A stretch of DNA of 64,000 nt, taken from positions 2,197,780 to 2,261,779 of the forward strand of contig NZ_CP069349.1 in assembly GCF_021497505.1 (NCBI RefSeq), given 5' to 3'. Each line of letters starts with the position of its first letter. The stretch's first letter is position 1. A program made the position numbers and the translations under genes. Positions 17,143 through 26,942 of this stretch are shown here, in pieces. This DNA comes from Turicibacter sp. TJ11 (GTDB lineage: Bacteria; Bacillota_I; Bacilli_A; MOL361; Turicibacteraceae). The notes beneath the pieces were generated by a model that did no database searches, was not told the DNA's origin, and was given only the letters and a program-made list of their open reading frames with translations.

Positions 17143-17535
17143 ATGGAAGTCAGTCAAATGAATAGTACGATGTTAGCCTTTGTGGGTGACTCTTATTATG
17201 ATTTAAAAGTTCGTGAGATGCTTTGTAGACGTGGAATTAATAAACCGCATCGTTTACATCAGTTAGCAGTGAAATATGTTTCTGCTCATGCACAGGCCAC
17301 GACGTTAGCTTATTTAATTCAAGAGAATCTCCTAAACGAGAAAGAATTAGAAGTTGTAAAAAAGGGACGTAATACTAAAAGTCGCTCTGTCCCTAAAAAT
17401 ACGGATGTATTAACTTATACCCATTCAACCGCTTTTGAAGCGTTAATTGGTTATCTATACTTAACAGAACAAAACGAAAGACTCGATCAAATCGTGTCTT
17501 ATAGTATCGAATTTAAAGATGGGGTGACAAACTAA
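17143..17535 (+). CDS. mrnC: mini-ribonuclease III (23S rRNA maturation)
   Basis: MrnC trims the 23S rRNA precursor ends. It has the RNase III catalytic fold but no double-stranded-RNA-binding domain. The 130-residue protein shows AFVGDSYYDLKVR (the catalytic Asp region, with Asp where many members have Glu), the KGRNTKSRSVPKN block and STAFEALIGYLYL with the second acidic site. I prefer ATG 17143 because the ATG at 17113 lies on the promoter; ATG 17158 is also possible. It overlaps rlmB by one base (TAATG), so translation is probably coupled. Confidence 0.9.
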   Translation: MEVSQMNSTMLAFVGDSYYDLKVREMLCRRGINKPHRLHQLAVKYVSAHAQATTLAYLIQENLLNEKELEVVKKGRNTKSRSVPKNTDVLTYTHSTAFEALIGYLYLTEQNERLDQIVSYSIEFKDGVTN

Positions 17536-18389
17536 TGGCGAAAGTAGTCAAAGGTGCTAAAAAAGAGAAAGCTTTAAAACAAAATCAAAGACAAGCACCT
17601 AAAAAAGAAAGAAGAGACACTTCTAAAAAAGATAGTACGCGCGAAGTCATTTATGGAAAAAACACTGTAAATGAAGTGTTGCAATCTAAACGTAAAGTAT
17701 TTGAGGTAATCATCACAGATACGGTTGCTCAACACGAGTTAGGACTAATGAAGTTAGTTGAAAAACAAAACATTTCTTGCAAGGTGTTACCAAAGCAGAA
17801 GTTTGAGCAAATGGTTAAAGACAAGTATGATGTTAAAGGAAATCATCAAGGTGTCTTAGCGATTGTTGAACCTTATGCTTATATGCCTTTAAATGAGTTA
17901 ATTAAAAAGGCTACACAAAAAGAGGAGCCAGCATTCATTCTAATTTTAGATGGCTTAGAAGATCCACACAATTTGGGTGCTATTTTACGTACAGCAGATG
18001 CATCCGGAGTCGATGGAATTATTATTCGAAAAGATCGCTCAGTTGGATTAACAAGCACCGTCGCTAAATTATCAACAGGTGCGATTGAACATGTTCCTGT
18101 TGCGTGTGTGGCTAACTTAACAGTTGCAATTAATCAATTAAAAGAAGCGGGACTTTGGATTGCCGGAACAGATGCGAGTGAAGCACAAGATTATCGAACA
18201 TTAGATGCGACACTTCCTTTAGGATTAGTTATCGGTAGTGAAGGAAAGGGAATGAGTCGCTTAGTGAGAGAAGCGTGTGACTTTAAAGTGTTTCTTCCAA
18301 TGCGAGGGCACGTGACTTCATTAAATGCATCAGTGGCAGCAGCGTTATTAATGTATGAGATTTATAACAAACGAAATCCTATTAAATAG
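17535..18389 (+). CDS. rlmB: 23S rRNA (guanosine 2'-O)-methyltransferase RlmB, TrmH family
   Basis: A SPOUT methyltransferase predicted to methylate a conserved guanosine of 23S rRNA. The 284-residue protein begins with a very basic extension of about 40 residues (KGAKKEKALKQNQRQAPKKE), then the substrate-binding domain from EVIYGKNTVNEVL. The SPOUT motifs follow: DGLEDPHNLGAILRTADA (about 138-155), LVIGSEGKGMSRLV (about 235-248) and LNASVAAALLMYEIYNKR. The order mrnC-rlmB-sigH is standard in Firmicutes. Which guanosine is methylated is inferred from the family. Confidence 0.92.
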   Translation: MAKVVKGAKKEKALKQNQRQAPKKERRDTSKKDSTREVIYGKNTVNEVLQSKRKVFEVIITDTVAQHELGLMKLVEKQNISCKVLPKQKFEQMVKDKYDVKGNHQGVLAIVEPYAYMPLNELIKKATQKEEPAFILILDGLEDPHNLGAILRTADASGVDGIIIRKDRSVGLTSTVAKLSTGAIEHVPVACVANLTVAINQLKEAGLWIAGTDASEAQDYRTLDATLPLGLVIGSEGKGMSRLVREACDFKVFLPMRGHVTSLNASVAAALLMYEIYNKRNPIK

Positions 18390-18406
18390 TTGATTGGAGG
18401 AACATA

Positions 18407-19009
18407 GTGAAGGTTGAATATAATGATTATGAGTTGGTATATTTAGTTCGTGAACAAAATGAAGCAGCTTTAGATATCCTCATCCAGAAATATTCACCGC
18501 TAATTGGAAAAATTGCCTCTTCATATTATGGTGTTGGCGTTGATTACGAGGACTTTTTTCAAGAAGGGCGGATGGCATTTATCAAATCAATTGATACATT
18601 TGATGAAACATCAGCAGCTAGTTTTTATTCTTATTCAATGACCTGCGTTAGAAATGCGATTACGACTGCTTATCGTAAAGCGAAAAGAAGTGCAGGTCTT
18701 GATCAGTTAACCGATTATAGTGAACCTGGACTTAGCTTTGCCTGTGAAACTCCCGTTTATTACTATCTTGATCGCGTTCATAATACATTAAATGAACGTT
18801 TAATTCTCGAATCCGCCTTAAAAGAAGAGGGGATTTTATCCGAATTTGAAAAAATATGTTTGAAATACTATCTCTTAGATAATAATTATATTGAGATTGC
18901 AGCGATTTTAGGAATTCCCCCTAAAAAAGTAGACAATGCCTTGAGTCGTTGTAAAAACAAATTAAAGAATCTAAATAAAATAAACTCATCTTCTTTGCAA
19001 AGTTGTTAG
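18407..19009 (+). CDS. sigH: RNA polymerase sigma factor, SigH-like
   Basis: A 200-residue alternative sigma factor. Region 2 is clear (LIQKYSPLIGKIASSYYGVGVDYEDFFQEG at about 25-54, in parts LIGKIASSYYG and YEDFFQEG), and region 4 ends with a helix-turn-helix, NNYIEIAAILGIPPKKVDNALSRC (ILGIPPKKVDNALSR). The position between rlmB and rpmG is that of sigH in Bacillus, where SigH drives early sporulation and competence genes. The regulon here is unknown. It starts with GTG 18407 behind TGGAGGA, 17 bp after rlmB. Confidence 0.85.
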   Translation: MKVEYNDYELVYLVREQNEAALDILIQKYSPLIGKIASSYYGVGVDYEDFFQEGRMAFIKSIDTFDETSAASFYSYSMTCVRNAITTAYRKAKRSAGLDQLTDYSEPGLSFACETPVYYYLDRVHNTLNERLILESALKEEGILSEFEKICLKYYLLDNNYIEIAAILGIPPKKVDNALSRCKNKLKNLNKINSSSLQSC

Positions 19010-19014
19010 CTTTA

Positions 19015-19043
19015 TTGACAATGAAGGCTCTTTTTGATACAGT
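19015..19043 (+). promoter_or_regulatory. promoter of rpmG-secE-nusG
   Basis: Perfect TTGACA (19015-19020), 17-bp spacer and extended -10 TGaTACAGT ending at 19043. It lies immediately after the sigH stop. Confidence 0.75.
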
Positions 19044-19081
19044 AGATGAAGTTAATAGATAAAAAATTGTGAGGTCAAATA

Positions 19082-19231
19082 ATGCGCACAAAAGTAATTT
19101 TAGCTTGCGACGAGTGTTTAAGTCGTAACTATTCAACGGTTAAAAATAAACAAACACACAGCGAGCGCCTTGTAGTGAAAAAATTCTGCAAGCGTTGTGG
19201 AAAACATACAATGCATAAGGAAACGAAGTAA
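19082..19231 (+). CDS. rpmG: 50S ribosomal protein L33, zinc-binding type
   Basis: A 49-residue large-subunit protein (too short for many ORF callers). It keeps both zinc pairs, Cys9/Cys12 (CDEC) and Cys36/Cys39 (CKRC), so it is the zinc-dependent form that many bacteria swap for a Cys-less paralogue when zinc is short. GAGG precedes the ATG. It is the first gene after a strong promoter and is followed 20 bp later by secE, the usual order. Confidence 0.95.
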   Translation: MRTKVILACDECLSRNYSTVKNKQTHSERLVVKKFCKRCGKHTMHKETK

Positions 19232-19251
19232 AATCTTTAGGGGGTTTTGTG

Positions 19252-19431
19252 ATGAGTCAAGTAAAAGGTTTTTTTAAAGGTGTGTCTGCTGAATTAAAGA
19301 AGATTACTTGGCCAACAGATAAAGAAATGAAAAGTTATACAGCACAAGTTTTAATTTTTGTTGCTTTATTAACAATCTTCTTCTTTGCTGTTGACCTAGT
19401 GATTTCCCAAGTAATAAATTTACTAGGGTAG
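19252..19431 (+). CDS. secE: preprotein translocase subunit SecE
   Basis: A 59-residue single-span subunit that clamps the SecY channel in the membrane. It has an amphipathic N-terminal helix with the signature AELKKITWPTDKEM, and one membrane segment near the C-terminus (AQVLIFVALLTIFFFAVDLV). I choose ATG 19252 over the adjoining GTG 19249 because AGGGGG at 19239-19244 then has 7 nt spacing. It lies between rpmG and nusG as in most Firmicutes. Confidence 0.93.
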   Translation: MSQVKGFFKGVSAELKKITWPTDKEMKSYTAQVLIFVALLTIFFFAVDLVISQVINLLG

Positions 19432-19443
19432 GAGGTCATGATA

Positions 19444-19980
19444 GTGGAAAAACGTTGGTATGTTGTTCAAACGTATGCTGGTTATGAAAATAAAGTAATG
19501 ACTAACTTATTAAAACGTATTGAAACAATGAATATGCAAGAAAAAATCTTCCGAGTATTAATTCCGGAAGAAAAAGAAGTAAAAATTAAAGACGGTGTAC
19601 GTAAAGAGAAAGTAAAGAAAACTTTCCCTGGTTATGTCTTAGTTGAAATGATTGATACAGATGATTCTTGGTACATGGTACGTAACACACCAGGTGTAAC
19701 AGGATTCTTAGGATCAAGTGGTAAAGGGACACGTCCAGTTCCACTTCCAACTGAAGAAATTATGCCAATCCTTAAAAAGATGGGAATTACAAGTGTAGAA
19801 GTTTCATTAGATATTGAAGTTGGACAACAAGTATTAGTTGCTGCTGGTCCATTCTCAGGACAAGTTGGAAAAATCGAATCAATTGACAAAGAACATGGTA
19901 AAGTTAGTGTGTTAGTGGATTTATTTGGACGTGAAACGCCAGTAGAATTAGATTTTTCTCAAATTTGTGAAGTCGAATAA
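19444..19980 (+). CDS. nusG: transcription elongation/antitermination factor NusG
   Basis: NusG binds the RNA polymerase clamp and affects pausing and coupling with ribosomes. The 178-residue protein has an N-terminal NGN domain (KRWYVVQTYAGYENKV, then RNTPGVTGFLGS) and a C-terminal KOW domain (VLVAAGPFSGQVGKIESID). I prefer GTG 19444 (VEKRWYVV) because AGGAGG at 19430-19435 is then 8 nt away. The ATG at 19438 would leave only 2 nt. The site overlaps the secE stop, so the two are likely coupled. Confidence 0.95.
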   Translation: MEKRWYVVQTYAGYENKVMTNLLKRIETMNMQEKIFRVLIPEEKEVKIKDGVRKEKVKKTFPGYVLVEMIDTDDSWYMVRNTPGVTGFLGSSGKGTRPVPLPTEEIMPILKKMGITSVEVSLDIEVGQQVLVAAGPFSGQVGKIESIDKEHGKVSVLVDLFGRETPVELDFSQICEVE

Positions 19981-19989
19981 AAAAAAATC

Positions 19990-20018
19990 TTGCCTAATAT
20001 AAAAAAAGGTGATAAACT
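19990..20018 (+). promoter_or_regulatory. promoter of the rplK-rplA operon
   Basis: TTGCCT (19990-19995), 17-bp spacer and extended -10 TGaTAAACT, 10 bp after the nusG stop. Confidence 0.65.
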
Positions 20019-20024
20019 ATCGTA

Positions 20025-20085
20025 GTTGATATGTGAGGCATATCAAGTGGGAGGGTGAAACACCCAAATAACCACATCACGGACT
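20025..20085 (+). promoter_or_regulatory. structured leader of rplK-rplA
   Basis: TTGATATG (20026-20033) pairs with CATATCAA, and GGGTG pairs with CACCC around AAA (20053-20065), inside a GTGG/CCAC frame. It is probably the autoregulatory site of a protein of this operon (L1 in several bacteria). The ligand is inferred. Confidence 0.45.
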
Positions 20086-20102
20086 TAGAGGAGGTGTGTC
20101 GC

Positions 20103-20528
20103 GTGGCAAAAGCAGTAAAAAGTATTGTTAAATTACAAATTCCTGCAGGAAAAGCAAATCCAGCTCCACCAGTAGGTCCAGCATTAGGACAAGCAGGTGC
20201 GAACATTCAAGGATTCTGTCAAGAATTCAATGAACGTACACGTGAACAAATGGGAAGTATCATTCCTGTAATCATCACAGTTTACGAAGATCGTTCATTC
20301 ACATTCGTAACAAAAACTCCACCAGCATCAGACTTATTAAAGAAAGCTGCTGGATTACAAAAAGGATCTTCTTTACCTCATAAGGAAAAAGTTGCTACTT
20401 TAACTAAAGATCAAATTCGTGCAATCGCTGAGCAAAAAATGCCAGACTTAAACGCGAATACAGTAGAAGCTGCAATGCGTATTATTGAAGGTTCTGCAAG
20501 ACAAATGGGAATCGTTGTAGAAGACTAA
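20103..20528 (+). CDS. rplK: 50S ribosomal protein L11
   Basis: L11 forms the GTPase-associated centre with 23S rRNA and is needed for stringent-response activation of RelA. The 141-residue protein has [20 protein letters not shown] (flexible N-terminal domain, thiopeptide site) and the C-terminal rRNA-binding domain ([18 protein letters not shown]). The start is GTG 20103 with AGGAGG 7 nt upstream. An in-frame start at 20055 would run through the leader hairpins and the binding site. It opens the L11-L1 unit behind its own promoter. Confidence 0.97.
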   Translation: MAKAVKSIVKLQIPAGKANPAPPVGPALGQAGANIQGFCQEFNERTREQMGSIIPVIITVYEDRSFTFVTKTPPASDLLKKAAGLQKGSSLPHKEKVATLTKDQIRAIAEQKMPDLNANTVEAAMRIIEGSARQMGIVVED

Positions 20529-20607
20529 TCTACCGTTTTAGGTTGTAGATTACAACCTAGATCTGTGGGAGGAGATTCCGTTAACCACAATTTAGGAGGT
20601 ATTTAAA

Positions 20608-21303
20608 ATGGCTAAAAAAGGTAAAAAATTCATCGAAGCCAAAAAATTAGTTGACTCTACTACTTTATACTCTGTAGAAGAAGCTGTTGAATTAGTTAAG
20701 AAAACTAATGTTGCAAAATTTGATGCAACTGTAGATGTAGCTTTCCGTTTAGGAGTTGACCCACGTAAAGCGGATCAACAAATTCGTGGAGCTATGGTAT
20801 TACCACACGGAACTGGTAAAGTTCGCTCAGTATTAGTATTCGCTAAAGGTGAAAAAGCTAAAGAAGCTGAAGCAGCTGGAGCAGATTTCGTAGGAGATAG
20901 CGATATGATCAACAAAATCCAACAAGGTTGGATGGAGTTCGACGTAGTTGTAGCTACTCCAGATATGATGGCTGAAGTTGGTAAATTAGGACGCGTTTTA
21001 GGACCACGTGGATTAATGCCAAACCCTAAAACTGGTACTGTAACAATGGATGTTACTAAAGCTATTAACGAAATCAAAGCTGGTAAAGTTGAATACCGCG
21101 TTGATAAAGCTGGTAACGTACATGTTCCAATCGGAAAAGTATCTTTCGAAGACCAAAAATTAGTTGAAAACTTCAAAGCTATCTATGATACTATCTTAAA
21201 AGCTAAACCATCTGCAGCTAAAGGAACATATGTGAAAAATATCGCTGTTTCTTCAACTATGGGACCTGGTATCAAAGTTGCATCTGAATCATTAGAAAAA
21301 TAA
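20608..21303 (+). CDS. rplA: 50S ribosomal protein L1
   Basis: L1 forms the mobile stalk at the E site and in many bacteria represses its own operon. The 231-residue protein has the family features: [27 protein letters not shown] (about 67-74) and the signature [14 protein letters not shown] at about 132-145. AGGAGG precedes the ATG. An 80-bp gap separates it from rplK with no promoter seen, so they are co-transcribed. The L10 leader follows. Confidence 0.97.
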   Translation: MAKKGKKFIEAKKLVDSTTLYSVEEAVELVKKTNVAKFDATVDVAFRLGVDPRKADQQIRGAMVLPHGTGKVRSVLVFAKGEKAKEAEAAGADFVGDSDMINKIQQGWMEFDVVVATPDMMAEVGKLGRVLGPRGLMPNPKTGTVTMDVTKAINEIKAGKVEYRVDKAGNVHVPIGKVSFEDQKLVENFKAIYDTILKAKPSAAKGTYVKNIAVSSTMGPGIKVASESLEK

Positions 21304-21324
21304 TTTTCTTATTGATAATTAAAT

Positions 21325-21480
21325 AGAATTACCGTAGACAGTAGGGGCCTTTGGCTTAATGATCCTACCGAGGTTTTGGATATATATATTATTTATTTTC
21401 ATGCCTTAGTTACACCCTTCTGTCCGCATTACACTTAGTAAGCGGCAAAAGGGTTTTTCTACGGACTTAGAACGAACATA
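21325..21480 (+). ncRNA. ribosomal protein L10 leader
   Basis: The 190-bp gap between rplA and rplJ carries the recognisable L10-leader pattern: CCGTAGACAGTAGGGGC, then GATCCTACCGAGG, and near the end a hairpin-like TTACACCCTTCTGTC...AAAGGG followed by TTTTT and TACGGAC. In this class the L10-L12 complex binds the leader and lowers rplJL expression, partly by termination. Family assignment is by eye. Confidence 0.75.
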
Positions 21481-21493
21481 GGAGGTGTGAATA

Positions 21494-22057
21494 ATGAGCG
21501 CTACTGCAATCGAAATGAAATCTCAATTAGTTGCTGAGTACACAGCACAATTCAAAGAATCAGCTTCTTTAGTAGTTGTTGATTACCGTGGATTAACTGT
21601 TGCTGAAGTGACTGAATTACGTCAACAATTACGTGCTGAAGGTGTTGAATTTAAAGTATTAAAAAACAACATCTCTCGTCGTGCCGTAACCGCTGCTGGA
21701 TTCGAAGGTTTATCTGAAGCTTTCGTTGGTCCAACTGCTGTTGCATACTCTAAAGAAGACGTTGTGGCACCTGCACGCGTATTATACAACTTCGCTAAAG
21801 AACACGATGCTTTAGAATTAAAAGCTGGTTTAATCGAAGGATCTGTTGCTTCATTAGAGCAAGTTATGGAATTAGCTAAGTTACCAAACCGCGAAGGTTT
21901 ATTATCTATGTTACTTTCTGTATTACAAGCTCCAATGCGCAATATGGCATGTGTTGTTAAAGCTGTTTCTGAACAAAAAGAAGCTGGTGTTGAAGCACCT
22001 GTAGCTGAGGCTGCTGCTGAAACAACTGAAGTGGCTGAAGAAGCTACTGCTGAGTAA
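21494..22057 (+). CDS. rplJ: 50S ribosomal protein L10
   Basis: L10 anchors the L7/L12 stalk to 23S rRNA and represses its own mRNA through the leader upstream. The 187-residue protein has [19 protein letters not shown] and [11 protein letters not shown] (rRNA-binding half), and a C-terminal helix that carries L12 dimers. It ends with an Ala/Glu-rich tail of about 20 residues ([17 protein letters not shown]), longer than in Bacillus. AGGAGG precedes the ATG. Confidence 0.97.
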   Translation: MSATAIEMKSQLVAEYTAQFKESASLVVVDYRGLTVAEVTELRQQLRAEGVEFKVLKNNISRRAVTAAGFEGLSEAFVGPTAVAYSKEDVVAPARVLYNFAKEHDALELKAGLIEGSVASLEQVMELAKLPNREGLLSMLLSVLQAPMRNMACVVKAVSEQKEAGVEAPVAEAAAETTEVAEEATAE

Positions 22058-22116
22058 TTTTTAAAACATAACAATTAACCTAAAGGGAAAAACCCACTTT
22101 GAAGGAGGAAAATAAA

Positions 22117-22482
22117 ATGGCAAAATTAACTGCTGCTGAAATGATCGAAGCGATCAAAGAAATGTCAGTTTTAGAATTAAACGAATTAGTTAAAGCTATC
22201 GAAGAAGAATTTGGTGTAACTGCTGCTGCTCCTGTAGCTGTTGTTGGTGGAGCTGAAGCTGCTGCTGGACCATCTGAAGTAGATGTTATCTTAACAAACG
22301 CTGGAGCTAAAAAAATCGGTGTTATCAAAGTAGTTCGTGAAATCACTGGATTAGGATTAAAAGAAGCTAAAGAATTAGTAGACGGAACTCCTGCTCCAAT
22401 CAAAGAAAAAGTTTCTCCAGAAGAAGCTGAAGAATTAAAAGCTAAATTAGAAGAAGCTGGAGCTACTGTAGAAGTTAAATAA
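22117..22482 (+). CDS. rplL: 50S ribosomal protein L7/L12
   Basis: The acidic stalk protein that recruits translational GTPases. The 121-residue protein has the N-terminal dimerisation region ([20 protein letters not shown]), an Ala/Gly hinge ([16 protein letters not shown]) and the conserved globular C-terminus ([20 protein letters not shown]). ATG 22117 is 6-8 nt after GAAGGAGGA. An in-frame TTG at 22099 lies before that site and is rejected. It is followed by the operon terminator. Confidence 0.97.
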   Translation: MAKLTAAEMIEAIKEMSVLELNELVKAIEEEFGVTAAAPVAVVGGAEAAAGPSEVDVILTNAGAKKIGVIKVVREITGLGLKEAKELVDGTPAPIKEKVSPEEAEELKAKLEEAGATVEVK

Positions 22483-22514
22483 TTAACTTTATCATAAGTT
22501 TCGCTTAAATATAT

Positions 22515-22552
22515 AAAAAACCTGAGTGTGTTTATCGCTCAGGTTTTTATTT
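22515..22552 (+). terminator. terminator after rplL
   Basis: AAACCTGAG pairs with CTCAGGTTT, followed by TTATTT. Confidence 0.85.
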
Positions 22553-22656
22553 CATAAACAAATAATGTAATAAATTCATTTAACATGGCAATAATAGAGC
22601 ATGTAAAAATGTTCATATTCTCTAATTTTTAGGTAAAATCAAAAGGGGTTGTGATC

Positions 22657-23250
22657 ATGCATTATTATACTAACAATGTTGATGCTCGTTCGGATGAAAA
22701 AGACTTTGCTTACACACTTAGAGGGCATAAACTCAAATTCACAACAGATATTGGAGTCTTTTCAAAGAAGGATGTCGACTTTGGTTCAAGACTTTTAGTA
22801 GAAAGCTTTACTGCTCCAGAAGTAGATGGAGATATTTTAGATGTTGGTTGTGGTTACGGACCTATCGGCTTGAGTTTAGCTAAAAGTTATGTAAATCGAA
22901 ATGTTCATATGGTAGATGTCAATCAACGAGCGTTGGAGCTGTCTAAAAAAAATGCGCAAGATAACGGGATTTCAAACGTGAAATTATATGAAAGTTTTTG
23001 TTATCAAGAAGTAAAAGGTGAATTCGCTGCTATTTTATCTAATCCACCTATTCGCGCAGGAAAAAAAGTCGTTCACGCTATTATTGAAGAAGCTAAAGAA
23101 TATTTGGTTGAGAATGGTGAACTTTGGATTGTAATACAGAAGAAGCAAGGTGCTCCGTCAGCTAAAACGAAGATGGAAGAAATTTACGGAAATTGTGAGG
23201 TAGTGGAAAAAGATAAAGGATATTTTATTTTAAAGTCTATCAAACGTTGA
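22657..23250 (+). CDS. ybxB: class I SAM methyltransferase, YbxB/RsmC-like
   Basis: A 197-residue methyltransferase of the RsmC-like small domain type, probably acting on RNA. It has the SAM-binding loop DILDVGCGYGPIGLSLA (about 66-82), the acidic residue in MVDVNQRA, and the catalytic ILSNPPIRAGKKV with an N-P-P-I motif typical of base amino-group methylation. It resembles B. subtilis YbxB, which sits at the same place between rplL and rpoB. I choose ATG 22657 since AAAGGGG is 9 nt before it. The TGA stop overlaps the -35 of the rpoB promoter. The substrate is unproven. Confidence 0.85.
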   Translation: MHYYTNNVDARSDEKDFAYTLRGHKLKFTTDIGVFSKKDVDFGSRLLVESFTAPEVDGDILDVGCGYGPIGLSLAKSYVNRNVHMVDVNQRALELSKKNAQDNGISNVKLYESFCYQEVKGEFAAILSNPPIRAGKKVVHAIIEEAKEYLVENGELWIVIQKKQGAPSAKTKMEEIYGNCEVVEKDKGYFILKSIKR

Positions 23251-23275
23251 CACTATTGAAAAAATTTGATATTAT
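23247..23275 (+). promoter_or_regulatory. strong promoter of rpoBC
   Basis: Perfect TTGACA (23247-23252), 17-bp spacer and TATTAT (23270-23275). The -35 overlaps the ybxB stop codon. Confidence 0.8.
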
Positions 23276-23284
23276 TATAAAATG

Positions 23285-23330
23285 CCTAATACTGCTTGTA
23301 TTTTACATGTGCTAAGTCAAATACATTAGG
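23285..23330 (+). promoter_or_regulatory. hairpin in the rpoB leader
   Basis: CCTAA (23285-23289) and TGTATTT (23297-23303) pair with the contiguous AAATACATTAGG (23319-23330), leaving a 7-nt bulge on the 5' side. No T run follows. It may stabilise the mRNA or mediate control of rpoBC. Confidence 0.45.
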
Positions 23331-23385
23331 TGTTGAATAAAAAAAACAACAAAAGTTTACATAAACATACAAAGAGGTGAAACGC

Positions 23386-26300
23386 GTGGCAGGGAAAATT
23401 GTTCAATATGGTAAAAAGAGACAACGTCGTAACTACTCAAGAATTGATGTTGCACTCGAACTCCCTAACTTAATTGAAATTCAAACTGCTTCTTATCAGT
23501 GGTTCCTTGATGAAGGTATTCGTGAAATGTTTAAAGACATTTCTCCAATTGAAGACAATAATGGTAATTTAGCGCTTGAATTCGTTGGGTATAGCTTAGG
23601 AGAACCAAAATATTCTGTTTTAGAAGCTAAAGAACGCGATGCTAACTATGCTGCCCCTTTACGTGTTAAAGTTCGTCTACACATTAAAGACGAAGAAACA
23701 CACGCAATTAAGGAAGTGAAGGAAAGCGAAGTATACATGGGGGATTTCCCTTTAATGACCCCAACAGGAACGTTCGTTATTAACGGTTCTGAACGTGTAA
23801 TCGTATCACAATTAGTCCGTTCATCAGGTGTTTATTACAATAAAGAAACTGATAAAAAGAGCGGTAAAGAAAAATATGCTGCACAAGTTATCCCTAACCG
23901 TGGTGCGTGGTTAGAATATGAACTTGATGCAAAAGACATTGTTTATGTTCGTGTCGATAGAACACGTAAAATTCCAATTACAGTTTTATTACGTGCATTA
24001 GGACTTTCAACAAAAGAACAAATCATCGAGATGTTTGGTGAAAATCAATATATCTTAAATACATTAGAAAAAGACCAAACAGTTAATTCTGATGAAGCTT
24101 TAATGGAAATCTTCCAAAAACTTCGTCAAGGTGAACATGCAACGATCGATGGTGCGCGAACTTTATTCGTTTCTCGTTTCTTTGATCCTAAACGATACGA
24201 CTTAGCTCATGTTGGACGTTATAAATTTAACAAAAAATTAAGTGCACAAGAGCGCTTATTAAATCAAAAATTAGCTAGCGACATCTTTGATTCAGAGACA
24301 GGTGAAGTGCTTGTTGAAGAAGGTACTGTTATTACACGTCGTATTTTCGAAGAGGTTTTAGCAGATAAAATTGATCGTTTAAATATTAAAAAAGTCGAAT
24401 TAGTAAATCCTTTAGAGGAAACTGAAACTTATGTTCAAGAATTCGAAGTTTATTCACCAAGAGTAAACGAAGGAGATCAAGTTGTAAAAATTATCGGTAA
24501 TGTAGAAGATGAATGTAAATACATTACAACTTCAGATATTTTTGCATCTGTAAGTTACTTCTTTAACTTATTAGATTCAGTTGGTTACTTAGATGATATT
24601 GATCATTTAGGAAATCGTCGTTTACGCCTAGTAGGTGAGTTATTACAAAATCAGTTCCGTATCGGATTATCTCGTATGGAACGTGTTGTTAAAGAGAGAA
24701 TGTCAATTCAAGAAAGCGAAGGAATCACTCCATCAAGCTTAATTAACATTCGTCCTGTAACAGCAGCTATTAAAGAGTTCTTTGGTAGTTCACAGTTATC
24801 ACAGTTCATGGATCAAACAAACCCATTATCAGAGTTAACGCATAAACGTCGTTTATCTGCGTTAGGGCCAGGTGGTTTAACACGTGAACGAGCTGGAATG
24901 GAAGTACGTGACGTTCACTACTCTCATTACGGACGTATGTGTCCTATCGAAACACCAGAGGGACCAAACATCGGGTTAATTAACTCTTTATCATCATATG
25001 CAAAAGTCAATGAATTTGGATTTATTGAAACACCATATCGCCGTGTTGTTCCAATTGTAGATGAAGCAACTGGCGAAACAAAAATGCAAGTAACTGGAGA
25101 AATCCGTTATTTAACAGCTGATGAAGAAGATCGTTATGTTGTTGCACAAGCTGGTTTAGATTTAGATGCAAATGATTGCCTACCTGAAAAAGTAATCGTT
25201 CGTCATCGCGGTGAAAACTTAATCGTTCCTGCTGAACGTGTTGATTTCGTAGACGTATCTCCAAAACAGATCGTATCTGTTGCGACAGCATGTATTCCAT
25301 TCTTAGAGCACGATGATGCCAACCGTGCGTTAATGGGTGCCAACATGCAACGTCAGGCAATTCCTTTATTAATTCCTGAAGCACCATTTGTTGGGACAGG
25401 TATGGAATATGTAGCAGCAAAAGACTCTGGACAAGCAGTTGTTGCTCAAAACAGCGGAACAGTAGAATACGTTGACTCAAAACAAATCCGTATTCGTCGT
25501 GAAGCTGATGGTGGATTAGATCGTTATCCATTAATTAAATTTGTTCGTTCGAACTCAAGTACTGTATTAAATCAACGTCCAATTGTACGCTTAGGTGACT
25601 ACATTAATGCTGGTGAAGTATTAGCAGATAGTTCATCAATGGAAAGTGGAGAATTAGCATTAGGACGTAACGTAGTTGTAGCATTCATGACATGGAATGG
25701 ATATAACTATGAGGATGCCATCATCATGAGTGAACGCTTAGTAAAAGATGATGTGTATACATCAATTCACATTGAAGAATATGAATTAGAAGCTCGTGAT
25801 ACTAAGTTAGGACCAGAAGAAATCACACGTGATATTCCAGGTGTTGGTGAAGAAGCACTTAAAAACTTAGACGATCGTGGAATTATTCGTATCGGTGCGG
25901 AAGTTAAAGAAGATGATATCTTAGTAGGTAAAGTAACTGCTAAAGGTCAAACAGAATTAACAGCAGAAGAACGTTTATTACACGCTATCTTTGGTGAAAA
26001 AGCACGTGAAGTTCGTGATACATCATTACGTGTACCACATGGTGGAGACGGAATTGTACACGATGTTAAATATTTCTCTCGTCGCAATGGTGATGATTTA
26101 TCACCAGGTGTCAACGAAGTAATTCGTATTTACATTGTTCAAAAACGTAAAATCTCTGAGGGAGATAAAATGGCCGGACGCCATGGAAACAAAGGGGTTA
26201 TCTCTAAAATCTTACCTCAAGAAGATATGCCATATATGCCAGATGGAACACCAGTGGACATCATGTTAAACCCATTAGGGGTACCATCACGTATGAACAT

Positions 26301-26919
26301 TGGTCAGATTCTAGAAATTCACTTAGGAATGGCCGCTAAAAAATTAGGAATTCACGTAGCAACACCGGTGTTCGATGGTGTTAAAACTGAAGACTTAGAA
26401 GCAATTATTGCAGAAGCTGGTATGGATCCAGATGCAAAAACTGTATTATACGATGGACGTACAGGTGAAAAATTCGATAATAGAATTTCAGTTGGAGTCA
26501 TGTACATGATCAAACTTGCTCACATGGTTGATGACAAGTTACATGCTCGTTCAATTGGACCTTACTCATTAGTAACTCAACAACCACTTGGAGGTAAAGC
26601 TCAATTTGGTGGACAACGTTTCGGAGAGATGGAGGTATGGGCACTTGAAGCATATGGTGCGGCATACACATTACAAGAAATCTTAACCGTGAAATCAGAT
26701 GATATTACAGGACGTGTTAAAACATATGAAGCTATCGTACGTGGAGAGAATGTTCCTGAACCAGGTATCCCTGAGTCATTCCGAGTATTAGTCAAAGAGT
26801 TACAATCATTAGGTATGGACGTTAAAATCTTATCTGATGAAAAAGATGAAATTGAAATTCGCGATCTTGAGAATGTAAAAACTCATCAAATCGTTGTTCC
26901 AGAAACTGTTGAAGAATAA
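23386..26919 (+). CDS. rpoB: DNA-directed RNA polymerase subunit beta
   Basis: The 1177-residue beta subunit forms one half of the catalytic cleft. It aligns by eye with B. subtilis RpoB throughout, including [20 protein letters not shown] and [18 protein letters not shown] at about residues 465-500. All usual rifampicin-contact residues there (Q, D, H, S) are the sensitive type. Also present are [29 protein letters not shown] and the C-terminal [19 protein letters not shown]. The start is GTG 23386 with AGAGGTG upstream; GTG 23377 lies on that site. rpoC follows at 23 bp. Confidence 0.98.
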   Translation: MAGKIVQYGKKRQRRNYSRIDVALELPNLIEIQTASYQWFLDEGIREMFKDISPIEDNNGNLALEFVGYSLGEPKYSVLEAKERDANYAAPLRVKVRLHIKDEETHAIKEVKESEVYMGDFPLMTPTGTFVINGSERVIVSQLVRSSGVYYNKETDKKSGKEKYAAQVIPNRGAWLEYELDAKDIVYVRVDRTRKIPITVLLRALGLSTKEQIIEMFGENQYILNTLEKDQTVNSDEALMEIFQKLRQGEHATIDGARTLFVSRFFDPKRYDLAHVGRYKFNKKLSAQERLLNQKLASDIFDSETGEVLVEEGTVITRRIFEEVLADKIDRLNIKKVELVNPLEETETYVQEFEVYSPRVNEGDQVVKIIGNVEDECKYITTSDIFASVSYFFNLLDSVGYLDDIDHLGNRRLRLVGELLQNQFRIGLSRMERVVKERMSIQESEGITPSSLINIRPVTAAIKEFFGSSQLSQFMDQTNPLSELTHKRRLSALGPGGLTRERAGMEVRDVHYSHYGRMCPIETPEGPNIGLINSLSSYAKVNEFGFIETPYRRVVPIVDEATGETKMQVTGEIRYLTADEEDRYVVAQAGLDLDANDCLPEKVIVRHRGENLIVPAERVDFVDVSPKQIVSVATACIPFLEHDDANRALMGANMQRQAIPLLIPEAPFVGTGMEYVAAKDSGQAVVAQNSGTVEYVDSKQIRIRREADGGLDRYPLIKFVRSNSSTVLNQRPIVRLGDYINAGEVLADSSSMESGELALGRNVVVAFMTWNGYNYEDAIIMSERLVKDDVYTSIHIEEYELEARDTKLGPEEITRDIPGVGEEALKNLDDRGIIRIGAEVKEDDILVGKVTAKGQTELTAEERLLHAIFGEKAREVRDTSLRVPHGGDGIVHDVKYFSRRNGDDLSPGVNEVIRIYIVQKRKISEGDKMAGRHGNKGVISKILPQEDMPYMPDGTPVDIMLNPLGVPSRMNIGQILEIHLGMAAKKLGIHVATPVFDGVKTEDLEAIIAEAGMDPDAKTVLYDGRTGEKFDNRISVGVMYMIKLAHMVDDKLHARSIGPYSLVTQQPLGGKAQFGGQRFGEMEVWALEAYGAAYTLQEILTVKSDDITGRVKTYEAIVRGENVPEPGIPESFRVLVKELQSLGMDVKILSDEKDEIEIRDLENVKTHQIVVPETVEE

Positions 26920-26942
26920 TTAGACGCAAGGAGGGAATCGCC

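Noticed and set aside
25022-25531. 169-codon antisense frame inside rpoB
   Set aside because: A shadow of a highly conserved coding region on the other strand.
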